Of a stretch of 64,000 bases of DNA, positions 50,600-61,746 are shown one piece after another. The notes under the pieces are model-generated. The model was not told where the DNA came from. It saw nothing but the letters and a program-made list of their open reading frames with translations, and ran no database searches. A program made the position numbers and the translations under genes. This DNA comes from Paenibacillus oceani (GTDB lineage: Bacteria > Bacillota > Bacilli > Paenibacillales > NBRC-103111), in NCBI RefSeq assembly GCF_014705615.1, contig NZ_JACXJA010000043.1, positions 39,657-103,656 of the forward strand. The letters are read 5' to 3'. How positions within the stretch are numbered: the first letter of the stretch is position 1; each line of letters begins with the position of its first letter.

Positions 50600-52210
50600 T
50601 CACTTCAGGTTCGCCTTGCTCCATTCGAACGGTTGCCGGGCGACCTCCTCGTGCTTGCTGTTATAAACGGCCACCGTGAGCGGCTCCGCGGCTTGCAGCG
50701 TCGAGAAATCAAGCTCCACCTCCCACGGCACCTCATACGAGATCGCAAGGCGGCGGTCGCCCTGCAACACCGCTATGGCGAAAGGCTGGACCTCCATCGG
50801 CATTTTGACGTAGACGAACAGCTTTCGTTTGCCCGTCAGGCTTTCCGCTTGGGCGGATCGCAGCGGAACGTATTTGACGTTATCCTTCGTGGCCGCGCCC
50901 TGCTCGACCCGGGTCAAATAATAGTCGCTTTGCACTTGCCGGCGGTACAGATCGTACATGAGCGTATTTTCCCTAATGTCGTAGATGTAGTCGGCATTCA
51001 GTGTCTCGCTTCGCGATTTGGCAATGTTGAAATACGTGATCGCTTTCACCTGAGGGAACATGCGCGGCAAGTACGCGTACATGTTTGCGAGCTGGCTTTC
51101 CCCCCATTTCGCGTAATCCTTTCCGGTCTTGCGGATATAGTGGGTGACGCCTCCTTCCGAGATCATAATCGGTTTATGGCTGTATTTCTCATACAGCGGC
51201 GCGAAATAATCGATCTGATTTTTGCTGAAATCTTCATTCTCCCCGAAAAAAGGAGTCGCGTACAGCGAAAACCCGACCCAGTCGACATACTCGTCACCGG
51301 GATAATAATCGTCTATATTATCGTTCGGCCAAAAGTTGGGCGACCAGACCATGGCGACATTCGGAGCTTCTTCCTTCATCACCTTCGACATGAGGCGGAA
51401 TTTCTCGATGTACTTGGCGGGCTCATCGTACCAGGGAACCCAGGCGCCGTTCATCTCCGACGCATACCGCATAAAGATGGGAATTCCCGCTTCCTTCGCC
51501 TGGCGGGCAAAGGACCGGGCATAATCGTCGTCTTTGACGCTGTCCAGCCCGTAATGCGGCTCCCAACCGATCTGCAGCGCGCCGGAAGCGGTCGATTTAA
51601 TGCTGTTCATAAACCGGATGGGAAAGTAGTTTCGCGTATCGTTCTCGTCTTTGCGCCAGCCGGAATACGTGAGCCCGATCGGATGATATTGCCCAAACTC
51701 GGGTTCAACGGCCGGCCAGTCGAACAAGCCGAACAGGCCCAGGTAGGTCCCGGATGACGGCTCGAACTTGGCCAGCTTCCGGTTATCCGCTCCGACGGGG
51801 ACACTGACGTAAGGCTCGATCGTCACCTCGTGGGCAGAAGGCGTCACATCATCGTAAAACCGCCGGTCTACCGCCTTGGCTTTCGCCCAGTGTGAAGCCG
51901 ACGTTTCGTACCATGCAGCCGCCTCGGCTTCGTTCCCGATGCTCCGGTAGTAGCTCGCTTTGCGGGTGGCATAGTCGCCGGCCACCTCGTAATCGCCTGC
52001 AGACGCCGCCGCCTCAAGGCGTTGCTGCCACCAGTTCAGCAGTTGTACGGGCTCCGTCAGCAGTTGTTCCTCATTCCCGCCCGTGGCGTCCGGCCCGCTG
52101 GCAGCGGGAATATCCTTATCCCGTTTGCCGTCCGCACTCACATACCAGTACACGCAGACTACGGCCAAAAAAACGGCCACGACCGAAAGCCGTCCATATT
52201 TGCTCTTCAT
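50600..52210 (-). CDS. Membrane-anchored GH26-like glycoside hydrolase
   Basis: 536 residues. An N-terminal hydrophobic anchor or signal (VVAVFLAVVCVYWYVSA) is followed by a helical segment (residues about 55-115). The TIM-barrel core shows GH26-like motifs: FMRYASEMNGAWVPWYDEP (acid Glu in SEMN), DEYVDWVGFSLY and HKPIMISEGGVTHY (candidate nucleophile Glu in SEGG). GH26 enzymes cleave beta-mannans or related glucans outside the cell. A C-terminal beta-sandwich of about 100 residues follows. GGGGGAG precedes the ATG. Confidence 0.75.
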   Translation of the reverse strand: MKSKYGRLSVVAVFLAVVCVYWYVSADGKRDKDIPAASGPDATGGNEEQLLTEPVQLLNWWQQRLEAAASAGDYEVAGDYATRKASYYRSIGNEAEAAAWYETSASHWAKAKAVDRRFYDDVTPSAHEVTIEPYVSVPVGADNRKLAKFEPSSGTYLGLFGLFDWPAVEPEFGQYHPIGLTYSGWRKDENDTRNYFPIRFMNSIKSTASGALQIGWEPHYGLDSVKDDDYARSFARQAKEAGIPIFMRYASEMNGAWVPWYDEPAKYIEKFRLMSKVMKEEAPNVAMVWSPNFWPNDNIDDYYPGDEYVDWVGFSLYATPFFGENEDFSKNQIDYFAPLYEKYSHKPIMISEGGVTHYIRKTGKDYAKWGESQLANMYAYLPRMFPQVKAITYFNIAKSRSETLNADYIYDIRENTLMYDLYRRQVQSDYYLTRVEQGAATKDNVKYVPLRSAQAESLTGKRKLFVYVKMPMEVQPFAIAVLQGDRRLAISYEVPWEVELDFSTLQAAEPLTVAVYNSKHEEVARQPFEWSKANLK

Positions 52211-52511
52211 CTTGCCCGCTCCCCCATTTCACCTGTCGATCCCGGTTCTCTAGTTCTATTCTACTATGGATACGCGCCTGAAGGAAAACGGTTTCAAGAT
52301 GAAAACGAAAGATTTGAATGAACTTCCTGCGAAATGCGAACTCTATCATTTGGTCGGCATAACCAATTAGAGACCCATTAGAGACACACCTGCCCACACT
52401 CCCCTCCTCCCATAAAACGATAGGCTGTTTCCTTGTCGGCCGGTTTGTTGTACAATAAGGGAAGCGCTAAACCTCACACGGCGTGATAAGTAATGGCGGT
52501 GACTATATAGA
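52211..52511. other. Divergent intergenic region
   Basis: Upstream of both the GH26-like gene (leftward) and the LysR gene (rightward). TACAAT at about 52450-52455 could be the LysR -10 box, with TTTCCT 17 bp upstream. No operator was recognised. Confidence 0.35.
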
Positions 52512-53420
52512 GTGGAATTAAGACAAATCCAATATTTCATAGAAGTTGCCAAGCTGGAGCACGTTACGGAAGCGTCCTATGTTCTTCACGTGGCGCAGTC
52601 GGCCGTCAGCCGGCAAATTTTCAAGCTGGAGGCCGAGCTCGGCGTCGATCTGTTCGTACGGGACGGTCGTAAAGTAAGATTGACTCCGATCGGCAAAATG
52701 TTTCTGGGTCATATGGAGCAGGCGATTCAAGTTATTGAGAAAGCGCAGCAGGAAATTCAGGAATTTCTCGACCCCGAGCGGGGCACCGTACGGATCGGTT
52801 TCCCGAGCAGCCTGGCTTCGCATCTGCTTCCGATGGTCATATCCGCATTTCGCGATCATTATCCGCAGGTTCATTTTCAGCTGCAGCACGGTTCATACCG
52901 GGAATTGATCGATTCCGTCATCAAGGGGACGTTGAACTTGTCGCTGATCGGTCCGGTACCGAAGCACGACAAGCAGATTCAAGGCGACACGTTGTTTCTG
53001 GAGCGATTCGTCGCACTGCTGCCGGCGAGCCACCCGCTGGCCGAGCAGTCGTCGCTGAAGCTGAGTCAGCTGCGCAACGATATGTTTGTATTATTTCCCG
53101 CCGGTTTCGTCTTAAGGGATCTCGTAATCGGGGCTTGTACCGCTCAGGGGTTCGAACCGAAAATCTCGTTCGAAGGCGACGATATCGACGCGATCAAAGG
53201 TCTCGTAGCCGCCGGTCTCGGCATCACGCTGCTGCCCGAAATCGCCCTGAACGATAACGTCCCCCGTTCGGCCGTCAAGGTTCGGCTCGAAGACCCGCAG
53301 GTTACGCGGAGCGTCGGCGTCATTACGCCGAACAATCGCGAGCTTCCTCCTACGGAGAAGCTGTTTTACGATTTTCTGAAAAACTACTTCGCGACGATCG
53401 GCCAATTTAATATTGGATAA
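52512..53420 (+). CDS. LysR-family regulator, GltC-like
   Basis: 302 residues. The N-terminal helix-turn-helix (MELRQIQYFIEVAKLEHVTEAS; HVAQSAVSRQIFKLEAELGV) closely resembles GltC of Bacillus subtilis, regulator of glutamate synthase. The C-terminal effector domain is normal (VRIGFPSSLASHLLP; VALLPASHPLAEQS; GLGITLLPE). The start is GTG 52512 with a weak site GGCGGTGA. It converges on the glutamate dehydrogenase gene, which supports a role in glutamate metabolism. Confidence 0.9.
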   Translation: MELRQIQYFIEVAKLEHVTEASYVLHVAQSAVSRQIFKLEAELGVDLFVRDGRKVRLTPIGKMFLGHMEQAIQVIEKAQQEIQEFLDPERGTVRIGFPSSLASHLLPMVISAFRDHYPQVHFQLQHGSYRELIDSVIKGTLNLSLIGPVPKHDKQIQGDTLFLERFVALLPASHPLAEQSSLKLSQLRNDMFVLFPAGFVLRDLVIGACTAQGFEPKISFEGDDIDAIKGLVAAGLGITLLPEIALNDNVPRSAVKVRLEDPQVTRSVGVITPNNRELPPTEKLFYDFLKNYFATIGQFNIG

Positions 53421-53421
53421 A

Positions 53422-53470
53422 CCAAAAAAAGGAAACGATACGCCTTCAAGCGTTCATTTCCTTTTTTTGG
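53422..53470. terminator. Bidirectional A/T-rich terminator
   Basis: CCAAAAAAAGGAAA and TTTCCTTTTTTTGG form the stem, giving T-runs for both the LysR and glutamate dehydrogenase transcripts. Confidence 0.8.
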
Positions 53471-53533
53471 CGTTGAACCGCATCCGCAGGCGGAAGTGCG
53501 CCTGCAGGCGCGGATGAGCGGGACTGCGATTGC

Positions 53534-55729
<2,196 letters not shown>

Positions 55730-55733
<4 letters not shown>

Positions 55734-55757
55734 CTATTGGTACCGCTTACATATAAT
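55730..55757 (+). promoter_or_regulatory. Promoter with cre-like site in its spacer
   Basis: TTTACT (55730-55735), 16 bp, TATAAT (55752-55757). The complement of 55738-55751, TGTAAGCGGTACCA, matches the cre consensus at 13 of 14 positions and fills the spacer. It drives the solute-binding gene at 55823. Confidence 0.6.
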
Positions 55758-55822
55758 TAAAGTTGCTTGCAGGTAAGGGCTTTCCTAGATCATAAATTAT
55801 CCAACCAGGGGGAATGTTTACG

Positions 55823-57166
55823 ATGATCCGAAACATGATCCATTCGATTCGAACCGTTCTATGGATGACAGCCGCTGTATGCCTGGCACTGCTGCCGGCG
55901 TGTGCAGGCGGCGATTCCGGCCCACCTTCCGCTGCGTCCGGGCAGCCCGATTCCTCCGTGATGGCCGCACCGGTCGAGCTGAGCATTTACTCCGTAGTTC
56001 CCTCCGTCACCCAAGAAGAGTTCAAGCGGACCATCGAGGCTCCGGTGCAAGCCAAATATCCGAATGTCAAAATGAACTATGTGATCGGCGGAGCACAGGC
56101 CAAGATCAGCGATCTCGTAGCGAGCGGAAGCGCGCCAGACATTATTCTGACCTCGATCAGCGGAATGAACAGCAACGTTATCCCTTTCCAGCTTCAATAC
56201 GATCTTACGGAGCTGATCCAAAAGCATAAGTACGACCTGTCGCGCATCGAGCCGTCCACGCTGGATTCGTTACGCAACGCTTCGGATAACGGCGCTCTGT
56301 ACGGCTTGCCGAAATATACGAACACGGTCGTCCTGTTTTACAATAAAGACATTTTTGATAAATTTGGGGTGGCGTATCCGAAAAGCGGGATGACCTGGGA
56401 CGAAGCGACCAAGCTGGCCGCCCAAATGACACGCACGGTCGACGGAATCCGTTATCGCGGAATGTCGCTATTTTCCGGCAATATGATCACGGAGAACCAG
56501 CTCTCCTTGCCTTTTATCGATCCGAAAAGCGACAAAGCGTCCGTCAACACGGCCGAATTCCAAAAGCTCTTCCGCACGTACAAAGGGATTTACGACATCG
56601 TGGACAATAAACCGGAGGGAGCCTTTAACGGGGACGCCGAGCTGGACTCGTTCTACAAAAACAAAAACATCGCCATGGTCATAGCCCCGATGTCCGGCTA
56701 CGGACGATTCGAAAACGACAAGGACCTCAACTGGGATCTGGTGGCGGCTCCGACTTTCGCCGATAAGCCGGACGTCGGGTTCCAGGCGAACACGATCTAT
56801 TATTTCATCAGCAACGCGAACAAGAAGGCGGAGCAGGCGTTTCTCGCCGTCACCCAGCTTCTCTCCGACGAGGTCCAGCTGATGAGCAGCAAGGAAGGCC
56901 GTCCTCCCATTCTGAACAACGAAACGATTCGCGCCGCGTTAGGGGAAGAGAGCAAATCCAAAGGGAAAAACTTCAAGGTTATGTTCCACAACAAGTTCGC
57001 TACCATGCCAACCGCTAACACGAAGCTTGCCCCGCTCGTCAACGCCAATTCGATTCTGAACAAGGAATTCGGCGATATGATCAATTCGGGCACAGACGTG
57101 AACACGATGCTGCGGCAAGCGGAGGAGAAGATCAACAAAGCGATCAGCGAAGCGAAAAGCAAGTGA
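55823..57166 (+). CDS. Sugar ABC transporter solute-binding lipoprotein
   Basis: 447 residues. The signal peptide ends in a lipobox LPAC-A. The binding-protein body contains YDLSRIEP, ALYGLPKYTNTVVLFYNKDI, FDKFGVAYP, MTWDEATKLA and YRGMSLFSGN, and ends TMLRQAEEKINKAISEA. Same subfamily as the lipoproteins at 6965 and 29154. No permease genes are adjacent. ATG 55823 has GGGGG 10 bp upstream; the ATG at 55814 is too close to it. A terminator follows the stop. Confidence 0.92.
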   Translation: MIRNMIHSIRTVLWMTAAVCLALLPACAGGDSGPPSAASGQPDSSVMAAPVELSIYSVVPSVTQEEFKRTIEAPVQAKYPNVKMNYVIGGAQAKISDLVASGSAPDIILTSISGMNSNVIPFQLQYDLTELIQKHKYDLSRIEPSTLDSLRNASDNGALYGLPKYTNTVVLFYNKDIFDKFGVAYPKSGMTWDEATKLAAQMTRTVDGIRYRGMSLFSGNMITENQLSLPFIDPKSDKASVNTAEFQKLFRTYKGIYDIVDNKPEGAFNGDAELDSFYKNKNIAMVIAPMSGYGRFENDKDLNWDLVAAPTFADKPDVGFQANTIYYFISNANKKAEQAFLAVTQLLSDEVQLMSSKEGRPPILNNETIRAALGEESKSKGKNFKVMFHNKFATMPTANTKLAPLVNANSILNKEFGDMINSGTDVNTMLRQAEEKINKAISEAKSK

Positions 57167-57175
57167 CGATAATCG

Positions 57176-57204
57176 ACCGTCCGGGAGCCGAGATCCCGGG
57201 CGGT
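57176..57204 (+). terminator. Terminator of the solute-binding gene
   Basis: ACCGTCCGGGA (57176-57186) pairs with TCCCGGGCGGT (57194-57204), with one G-T pair, followed by TGGTTTGTTTTGG. Confidence 0.65.
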
Positions 57205-57291
57205 TGGTTTGTTTTGGGGCGGGGATACCGTTGATTCGGTTAGCTGGCCTTCCTGTCCAGCCGGTTGTTCGCCCGGTTTATTAGTAATCAG

Positions 57292-57480
57292 CGGAAGCAT
57301 CGTTTCCGTTATTTGTGCAATCCAAGCTAAAAACCGATGATAACGGAAATAATTGTTCCGTTATTTCGGGGAAAAACGAGTAATCGAGGGCAGAAATCCA
57401 TAATAACGGAAGCAAAACTTCCGCTAATGGCAGCCGGAGCGCCTCCTTGCTGGAATAACGGAAATGAAACTTCCGTTAAT
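57292..57480. repeat. Cluster of four ATAACGGAA...TTCCGTTAT palindromes
   Basis: Inverted repeats at about 57292-57313, 57340-57365, 57402-57427 and 57454-57480 share arms AACGGAA/TTCCGTT with 6-7 bp loops. Starts are 48, 62 and 52 bp apart. Loops differ and there is no coding frame. Confidence 0.75.
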
Positions 57481-57540
57481 CTTTATACAAGAAACAATGA
57501 TCGCCAACAACTAAACTCCCTCCTCCCCTTGATGCAAAGC

Positions 57541-57574
57541 AAAGACGCCCTCCTATCCTTCGGATCGGGCGTCT
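57541..57574 (-). terminator. Terminator of the FAD-oxidoreductase operon
   Basis: On the minus strand AGACGCCC (57574-57567) pairs with GGGCGTCT (57550-57543), with inner ATCC/GGAT, followed by TTTGCTTTGC. Confidence 0.7.
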
Positions 57575-57621
57575 ATGTGCAGATGGACAACCACCTGCGG
57601 GAACTCACTGTACATCTGATC

Positions 57622-59502
57622 TTACAAAACTCCGGCCGGGCTTTGCCAAGCGCGAATCGTCCGGTCGATCAGCCTTCGGATTTTATCGTCCATGACGTTG
57701 CGGATTTCCGAGCTTCCTTTGAAGGAAATAACCAACGTTCCGTCGAGCTCCCGCTCGAATCGCCCGAACGCCTCCGCGATCGCCGGACGTGTCTCCTCGT
57801 GGCGGTTTCCGATCGCAGCCAGCGCCATCAGCGCATAGGACACATACTGAAAGCGCAAGTCCGCTTCATCGGACAAAAATTCTTTATTTCCATCAATAAA
57901 CGTAAACCCTTCCCTGGACTTCAACAAGTCCAGCAGCAAGGGAACAGTCTCCTTGTCAGCCAGCCGGCCGAGCAGATAAACGGCTGCGTATCCGCGAGCC
58001 TGATTGTATTTCAGACTCGTCTGCGGCACGAACGGGTCCCGCTCCCGAACCATCTCCCGCAAGATCGGCGCCGCTTCGCGCGCCCCCATGAGCGCCAGCG
58101 CCATCGCGCTATGCCTCTGCAGATGCTCCGGCTCGGCCTGGCCGATCCATTGGAGCAGGTGCCCCCGGATCGTCTCCCCGAGCCGCTTCGCTGACCAGAT
58201 CGCAACGCCGGGCTTCACGCCGGAGAGCGCTTCGCGGATATCCGCCGGGTTCTCCAGCCAGCGTATCGGAGCATGAGCCGCGTCCGATTGGGCGACCCGG
58301 TGCTCGAAGAACACCTTCTCGCCTTCCTCCAGGCAGCCCGCTTCCCGCAGCAGCCGCGCAAGCTCGGGATAAGGAACGTACCGCAGCGGAACTCCGCCGG
58401 TAATCGCCAGGTAAGCGGCGTATGCCGCAGCTTCTCCGCTTTTCTGCATATCCCGCTTCATCCGGACGAGCGAAGCCATATCGTGATCCAGAGCGATACA
58501 GCGCCCCGTGGCGAGCAAGCCGTCATACCCTTTCGGGATTAGCGCTCCGAGCGGAATTGGAACCGTAAATTTCAGTCCCCACAAACTCGCGGCTACCGTC
58601 CAATCCCGCTGCAGCTCACTCTCGAAAGCAACGTCCTTACTATGGTTATCGAGATTGGAGTATGCCATAAACAACGGTTCCCGAGAATAATCCTCCCGCA
58701 AAAACCGCTCCAGCGTCACCTGCTCTTCTCCGACGATAAACCGGCTCTCGCGGACCCCAAGCTGCGGAGCGATCCGCATGTACGTCGTCCCGTCGTCGTA
58801 ACGGTCCATCAGATGAGTGGACAGCAGGGCGGAATCGACTATCGCGGCAGACATGCTGTGCGGATCTTCCGGAAAGACATAGCCGGAATCCGTATAATAA
58901 GCGCGTACGCGGTTCCCGTCCAGCTTGAACAAAGCGTTGGAAAACGGCTGCGGCTGATCGTCGAACTCACGACCGCCCTGCAGTTCGCAGCCGGCCAGCC
59001 GGCATACGTCCGCATTGCCCGTGCCGTCGATGACGACCTTGCTCATCACCGTGCGTGAACCGAGTTCGGGAGAGAAACAGCGCAGTCCGGTCACGGTCCG
59101 TCCTTCCGTCAGCACCCCGGTCACAGTCGTATCGTAACGGATCACTGCGCCAGCCAGGACGGCTTCCTGTTCGAGCACATATTGTTTTCCTTCCGCCCCG
59201 ACTCCGTAGGACGGCGTGTATACGCTTTTTTCCGTCTGCTGCACTTTAGCGTCAATTTCTTCGAATAAACCGCCCCGCTTGCCGAAATAATACCCGAGCA
59301 CGCCGCCCGCCGTCCCGGCCCCGCCCATACACGTATGCCGGTCAATGCCCAGGACGCGGAGGCCCTTCCTTGCAGCCGCGATGACCGCAATCGCTCCGGC
59401 CGTCCCCAATCCGACGACGATCACATCATAGGCTTCCGGCGCCGTTCCGGAATCCGGAGCATGATGGCTTATGTCGCTGTTAGTTGGCTTTTGCCGCATC
59501 AT
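57622..59502 (-). CDS. FAD-dependent oxidoreductase (FAD_oxidored type) with helical C-terminal repeats
   Basis: 626 residues. The FAD-binding motif VIVVGLGTAGAIAVIAAARKG is followed by GIDRHTCMGGAGTAGGVLG and DGTGNADVCRLAG, as in the PF12831 group. The last 200 residues look like HEAT-type helical repeats (EHLQRHSAMALALMGAREAAPILREM; YAAVYLLGRLADKETVPLLLDLL). Related genes often accompany sugar or polysaccharide catabolism in Paenibacillus; the substrate is unknown. ATG 59502 follows AAGGGGGAG by 7 bp and overlaps the end of the upstream gene by 23 bp. Confidence 0.82.
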   Translation of the reverse strand: MMRQKPTNSDISHHAPDSGTAPEAYDVIVVGLGTAGAIAVIAAARKGLRVLGIDRHTCMGGAGTAGGVLGYYFGKRGGLFEEIDAKVQQTEKSVYTPSYGVGAEGKQYVLEQEAVLAGAVIRYDTTVTGVLTEGRTVTGLRCFSPELGSRTVMSKVVIDGTGNADVCRLAGCELQGGREFDDQPQPFSNALFKLDGNRVRAYYTDSGYVFPEDPHSMSAAIVDSALLSTHLMDRYDDGTTYMRIAPQLGVRESRFIVGEEQVTLERFLREDYSREPLFMAYSNLDNHSKDVAFESELQRDWTVAASLWGLKFTVPIPLGALIPKGYDGLLATGRCIALDHDMASLVRMKRDMQKSGEAAAYAAYLAITGGVPLRYVPYPELARLLREAGCLEEGEKVFFEHRVAQSDAAHAPIRWLENPADIREALSGVKPGVAIWSAKRLGETIRGHLLQWIGQAEPEHLQRHSAMALALMGAREAAPILREMVRERDPFVPQTSLKYNQARGYAAVYLLGRLADKETVPLLLDLLKSREGFTFIDGNKEFLSDEADLRFQYVSYALMALAAIGNRHEETRPAIAEAFGRFERELDGTLVISFKGSSEIRNVMDDKIRRLIDRTIRAWQSPAGVL

Positions 59503-60328
59503 GGACCAACTCCCCCTTCCGGTACAAATCGTAGCCACGGTCGATCGCGGCGAGCGGGTTTGAAAACGCTTCCGAGGGTTGCCAGCTCCACCCCGCTCCG
59601 AGCCTGGACAGGCCTGTTGGAACGTCCGACTCGAAGCATCCGGCTACGGAGGCGATCGTCCATGACGCCCACTCCTCCGGCCTTGCCCGCCAGTACTGGT
59701 GCAGATGTTGTCTCGCTTGCAGCCAGCTGTCGCCCGGATCGACCTCTACTTTTACAATCACTTCGGATGAAAATCTTCCCCGGACGACCGCCATCCTCTC
59801 GTCGAAGGGAGCGGGGATGCTCGCGCCGGACGGATCGGGATGATGCAGATAGGCGTTCAGCCGTTTGCGCGGCGGTACGGCGAGCCGGCCCGGAACGGTA
59901 AGACGTTCCGATGTCGTATCTGCAACCTCGCGGACAAGTAACGGAGTGCAGCCGGAAGCGTCATGCAGCATGACCTCATACTGTCCGTCCCGTCCCTTCA
60001 CTCCGACGATCTCGGTAAGAAACCTCACCTGCAGTCCGGATTGCTTGATGAGATGGCATAACAGCGGATGCAGCGCCGGCAGGTGGGCCGGTCCGCCCTC
60101 CTCCATCACGTTGCGCCGGAGCCAATCCCTCTTCAAATTTTGTCCGAAGTCCGTAGCCGGATCTCTCCAGCCGCTCCCCGGATTCATTGCCTCGATAAAC
60201 TCGCGCCCGACCGAGACCGAACGCTCGACGACGACGACGTTACGCCCCGCTTCCCTTGCGGCTGCCGCCGCGCCGAGGCCGGCGAACGTTGCGCCGCAAA
60301 TCAGTAAAGAGCAGTCTGTGCGGTCCAC
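59480..60328 (-). CDS. FAD-binding oxidoreductase-like protein (short)
   Basis: 282 residues. A Rossmann start (LLICGATFAGLGAAAAAREAGRNVVVVER) is followed by a body that lacks the long helical tail of its neighbour. Related FAD proteins are usually longer, so this may be a reduced partner subunit. GTG 60328 follows AAGGAGG by 7 bp. It is first of a two-gene operon with the larger FAD protein, overlapping by 23 bp. The pair may form one complex; that is inference. Confidence 0.7.
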   Translation of the reverse strand: MDRTDCSLLICGATFAGLGAAAAAREAGRNVVVVERSVSVGREFIEAMNPGSGWRDPATDFGQNLKRDWLRRNVMEEGGPAHLPALHPLLCHLIKQSGLQVRFLTEIVGVKGRDGQYEVMLHDASGCTPLLVREVADTTSERLTVPGRLAVPPRKRLNAYLHHPDPSGASIPAPFDERMAVVRGRFSSEVIVKVEVDPGDSWLQARQHLHQYWRARPEEWASWTIASVAGCFESDVPTGLSRLGAGWSWQPSEAFSNPLAAIDRGYDLYRKGELVHDAAKAN

Positions 60329-60441
60329 CGATAACCCTCCTTTTCAAAACTGCGATAAAAATCCGTTGCAAAAGTACATTCGTCCTGCTTGTTCATTGTG
60401 ATCGGCTGGCAGCCGGAGATAAGCCTGCGCTTCCCGGCCCG

Positions 60442-61281
60442 TCAGCCTTTTCTGTACTCCCGGGGAGGCATGCCCGCATGCTGAGCGAATACTCTGGCAA
60501 AATATAGCGGGTCCTGAAAACCGACCTGCCGGGCAACTTCCGACACCGTCAACTCGCTGCTTTGCAGCAGCTGCTTCGCTTTGTCCAGTCTGACCTTCGT
60601 AATGTACTGCGTCGGCGTGCAGCCCGCCACTTTTTTGAACATAATCGAGAAATAGCTCATGGACAGCGAAGCGACCTCCGCCAGTTCCTCCCTTTCCAGC
60701 GGCTCTGCGTAGCGGCTCCGGATGTAGTCCATGCTTTTGTTGATGGCGCGGCGGACCAGATCGCCTTCGTTTTTTTGCAAGTACAGCCTGCGCACTTCGT
60801 TCACGAGGCTTAAGAACATCAGCCGCGACTGCCATTCGTAATCCGCCGCTTTTCCGTGCCACTGTTCGTACAACTGCCGCATGGATCTGGAGAAGCTCTC
60901 GATATCGGTCGTCTGGGTCACAATCGGAATCGGCATATGACTCTCCTGCGGGTCTGAGCAGATCACCGAGCCCCCGTCCCACTCGATCAGCTTGTAATCG
61001 TAATGAACGGAATAAAACTGCATCGGCTCCTCGGAAGTATAAGAAATCCGGACTTTGCTGCGATATGGAAAATAAAACACGGAACCGACAGTGAGCGGAT
61101 ACTCCGCCCCGTTCGCAGACAATATCCCCGATCCCCGAACGACGAACATGAAATTCCGTATGCTCGTGGATTCGAATGCAACCGCCCGAGTCGGTTTCCC
61201 GAGCTGAAACCAGAACCGGTGATCACGCAAAAGCACATCGATTACCCGGGGGTGAAAACGCGAGAAGAAAGTGTTGTCCAT
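60442..61281 (-). CDS. AraC-family transcriptional regulator
   Basis: 279 residues. An N-terminal cupin-like sensor (MFVVRGSGILSANGAEYPLTVGSVFYFPY) and a C-terminal double helix-turn-helix (IRSRYAEPLEREELAEVASLSMSYFSIMFKKVAG; VSEVARQVGFQDPLYFARVFAQHAGMPPREYR, each one motif block). Such proteins activate sugar-catabolism genes. It lies 113 bp upstream of the FAD oxidoreductase operon on the same strand and is the likely regulator. GGGAGGA precedes the ATG. Confidence 0.92.
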   Translation of the reverse strand: MDNTFFSRFHPRVIDVLLRDHRFWFQLGKPTRAVAFESTSIRNFMFVVRGSGILSANGAEYPLTVGSVFYFPYRSKVRISYTSEEPMQFYSVHYDYKLIEWDGGSVICSDPQESHMPIPIVTQTTDIESFSRSMRQLYEQWHGKAADYEWQSRLMFLSLVNEVRRLYLQKNEGDLVRRAINKSMDYIRSRYAEPLEREELAEVASLSMSYFSIMFKKVAGCTPTQYITKVRLDKAKQLLQSSELTVSEVARQVGFQDPLYFARVFAQHAGMPPREYRKG

Positions 61282-61746
61282 AACGATTCCTCCCTGTTCC
61301 GTAAATTGATTATATTCGCTTCTCCACTCACATAAAATGGAGGATTAATCGGAATATATGGATTAATGTTTGAATGATCGTCTATCCAATATTTCTCCAT
61401 ATTTTTTACTATTCCTCCATAACGCGAACCCGGTCCGCGCCCTATACCTTGAAAGTGGACGACAATCCGCAGAGCAAGCAAGTTAGCGGTTTACCTCATC
61501 TGGAACTGCGTCATCACTCGTTATCCATACCAGCCCCGGGTCATCGGCAAAGAGGCATACCGGCTCGCAGCCGTGCAGCATCCGGCTTTCCAAATGGAGG
61601 GAGGGTGACGAGCTTGCCCGGGCGGACGAAAGCTTATATAATGGGCACAACTAATGGCCGCCTGTGGAGCCCCAATCCGGTCGCGTCGCTACAGGGACGT
61701 TCGGGAGCTTCGTAAGTACACTTTACTTTGGAAAGGTGCGATTAGG
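61282..61746. other. Divergent intergenic region
   Basis: Upstream of the AraC gene (leftward) and the DsbA-like gene (rightward). A/T-rich near 61320-61420. Only the promoter at 61614-61642 was recognised. Confidence 0.4.
61614..61642 (+). promoter_or_regulatory. Sigma-A-type promoter of the DsbA/LLM operon
   Basis: TTGCCC (61614-61619), 17 bp, TATAAT (61637-61642). The start codon is about 105 bp downstream. Confidence 0.55.

Noticed and set aside
57292..57480. Possible CRISPR array
   Set aside because: Repeat arms are short palindromes with changing loops and uneven spacing; no identical 24-36 bp direct repeats and no cas genes.
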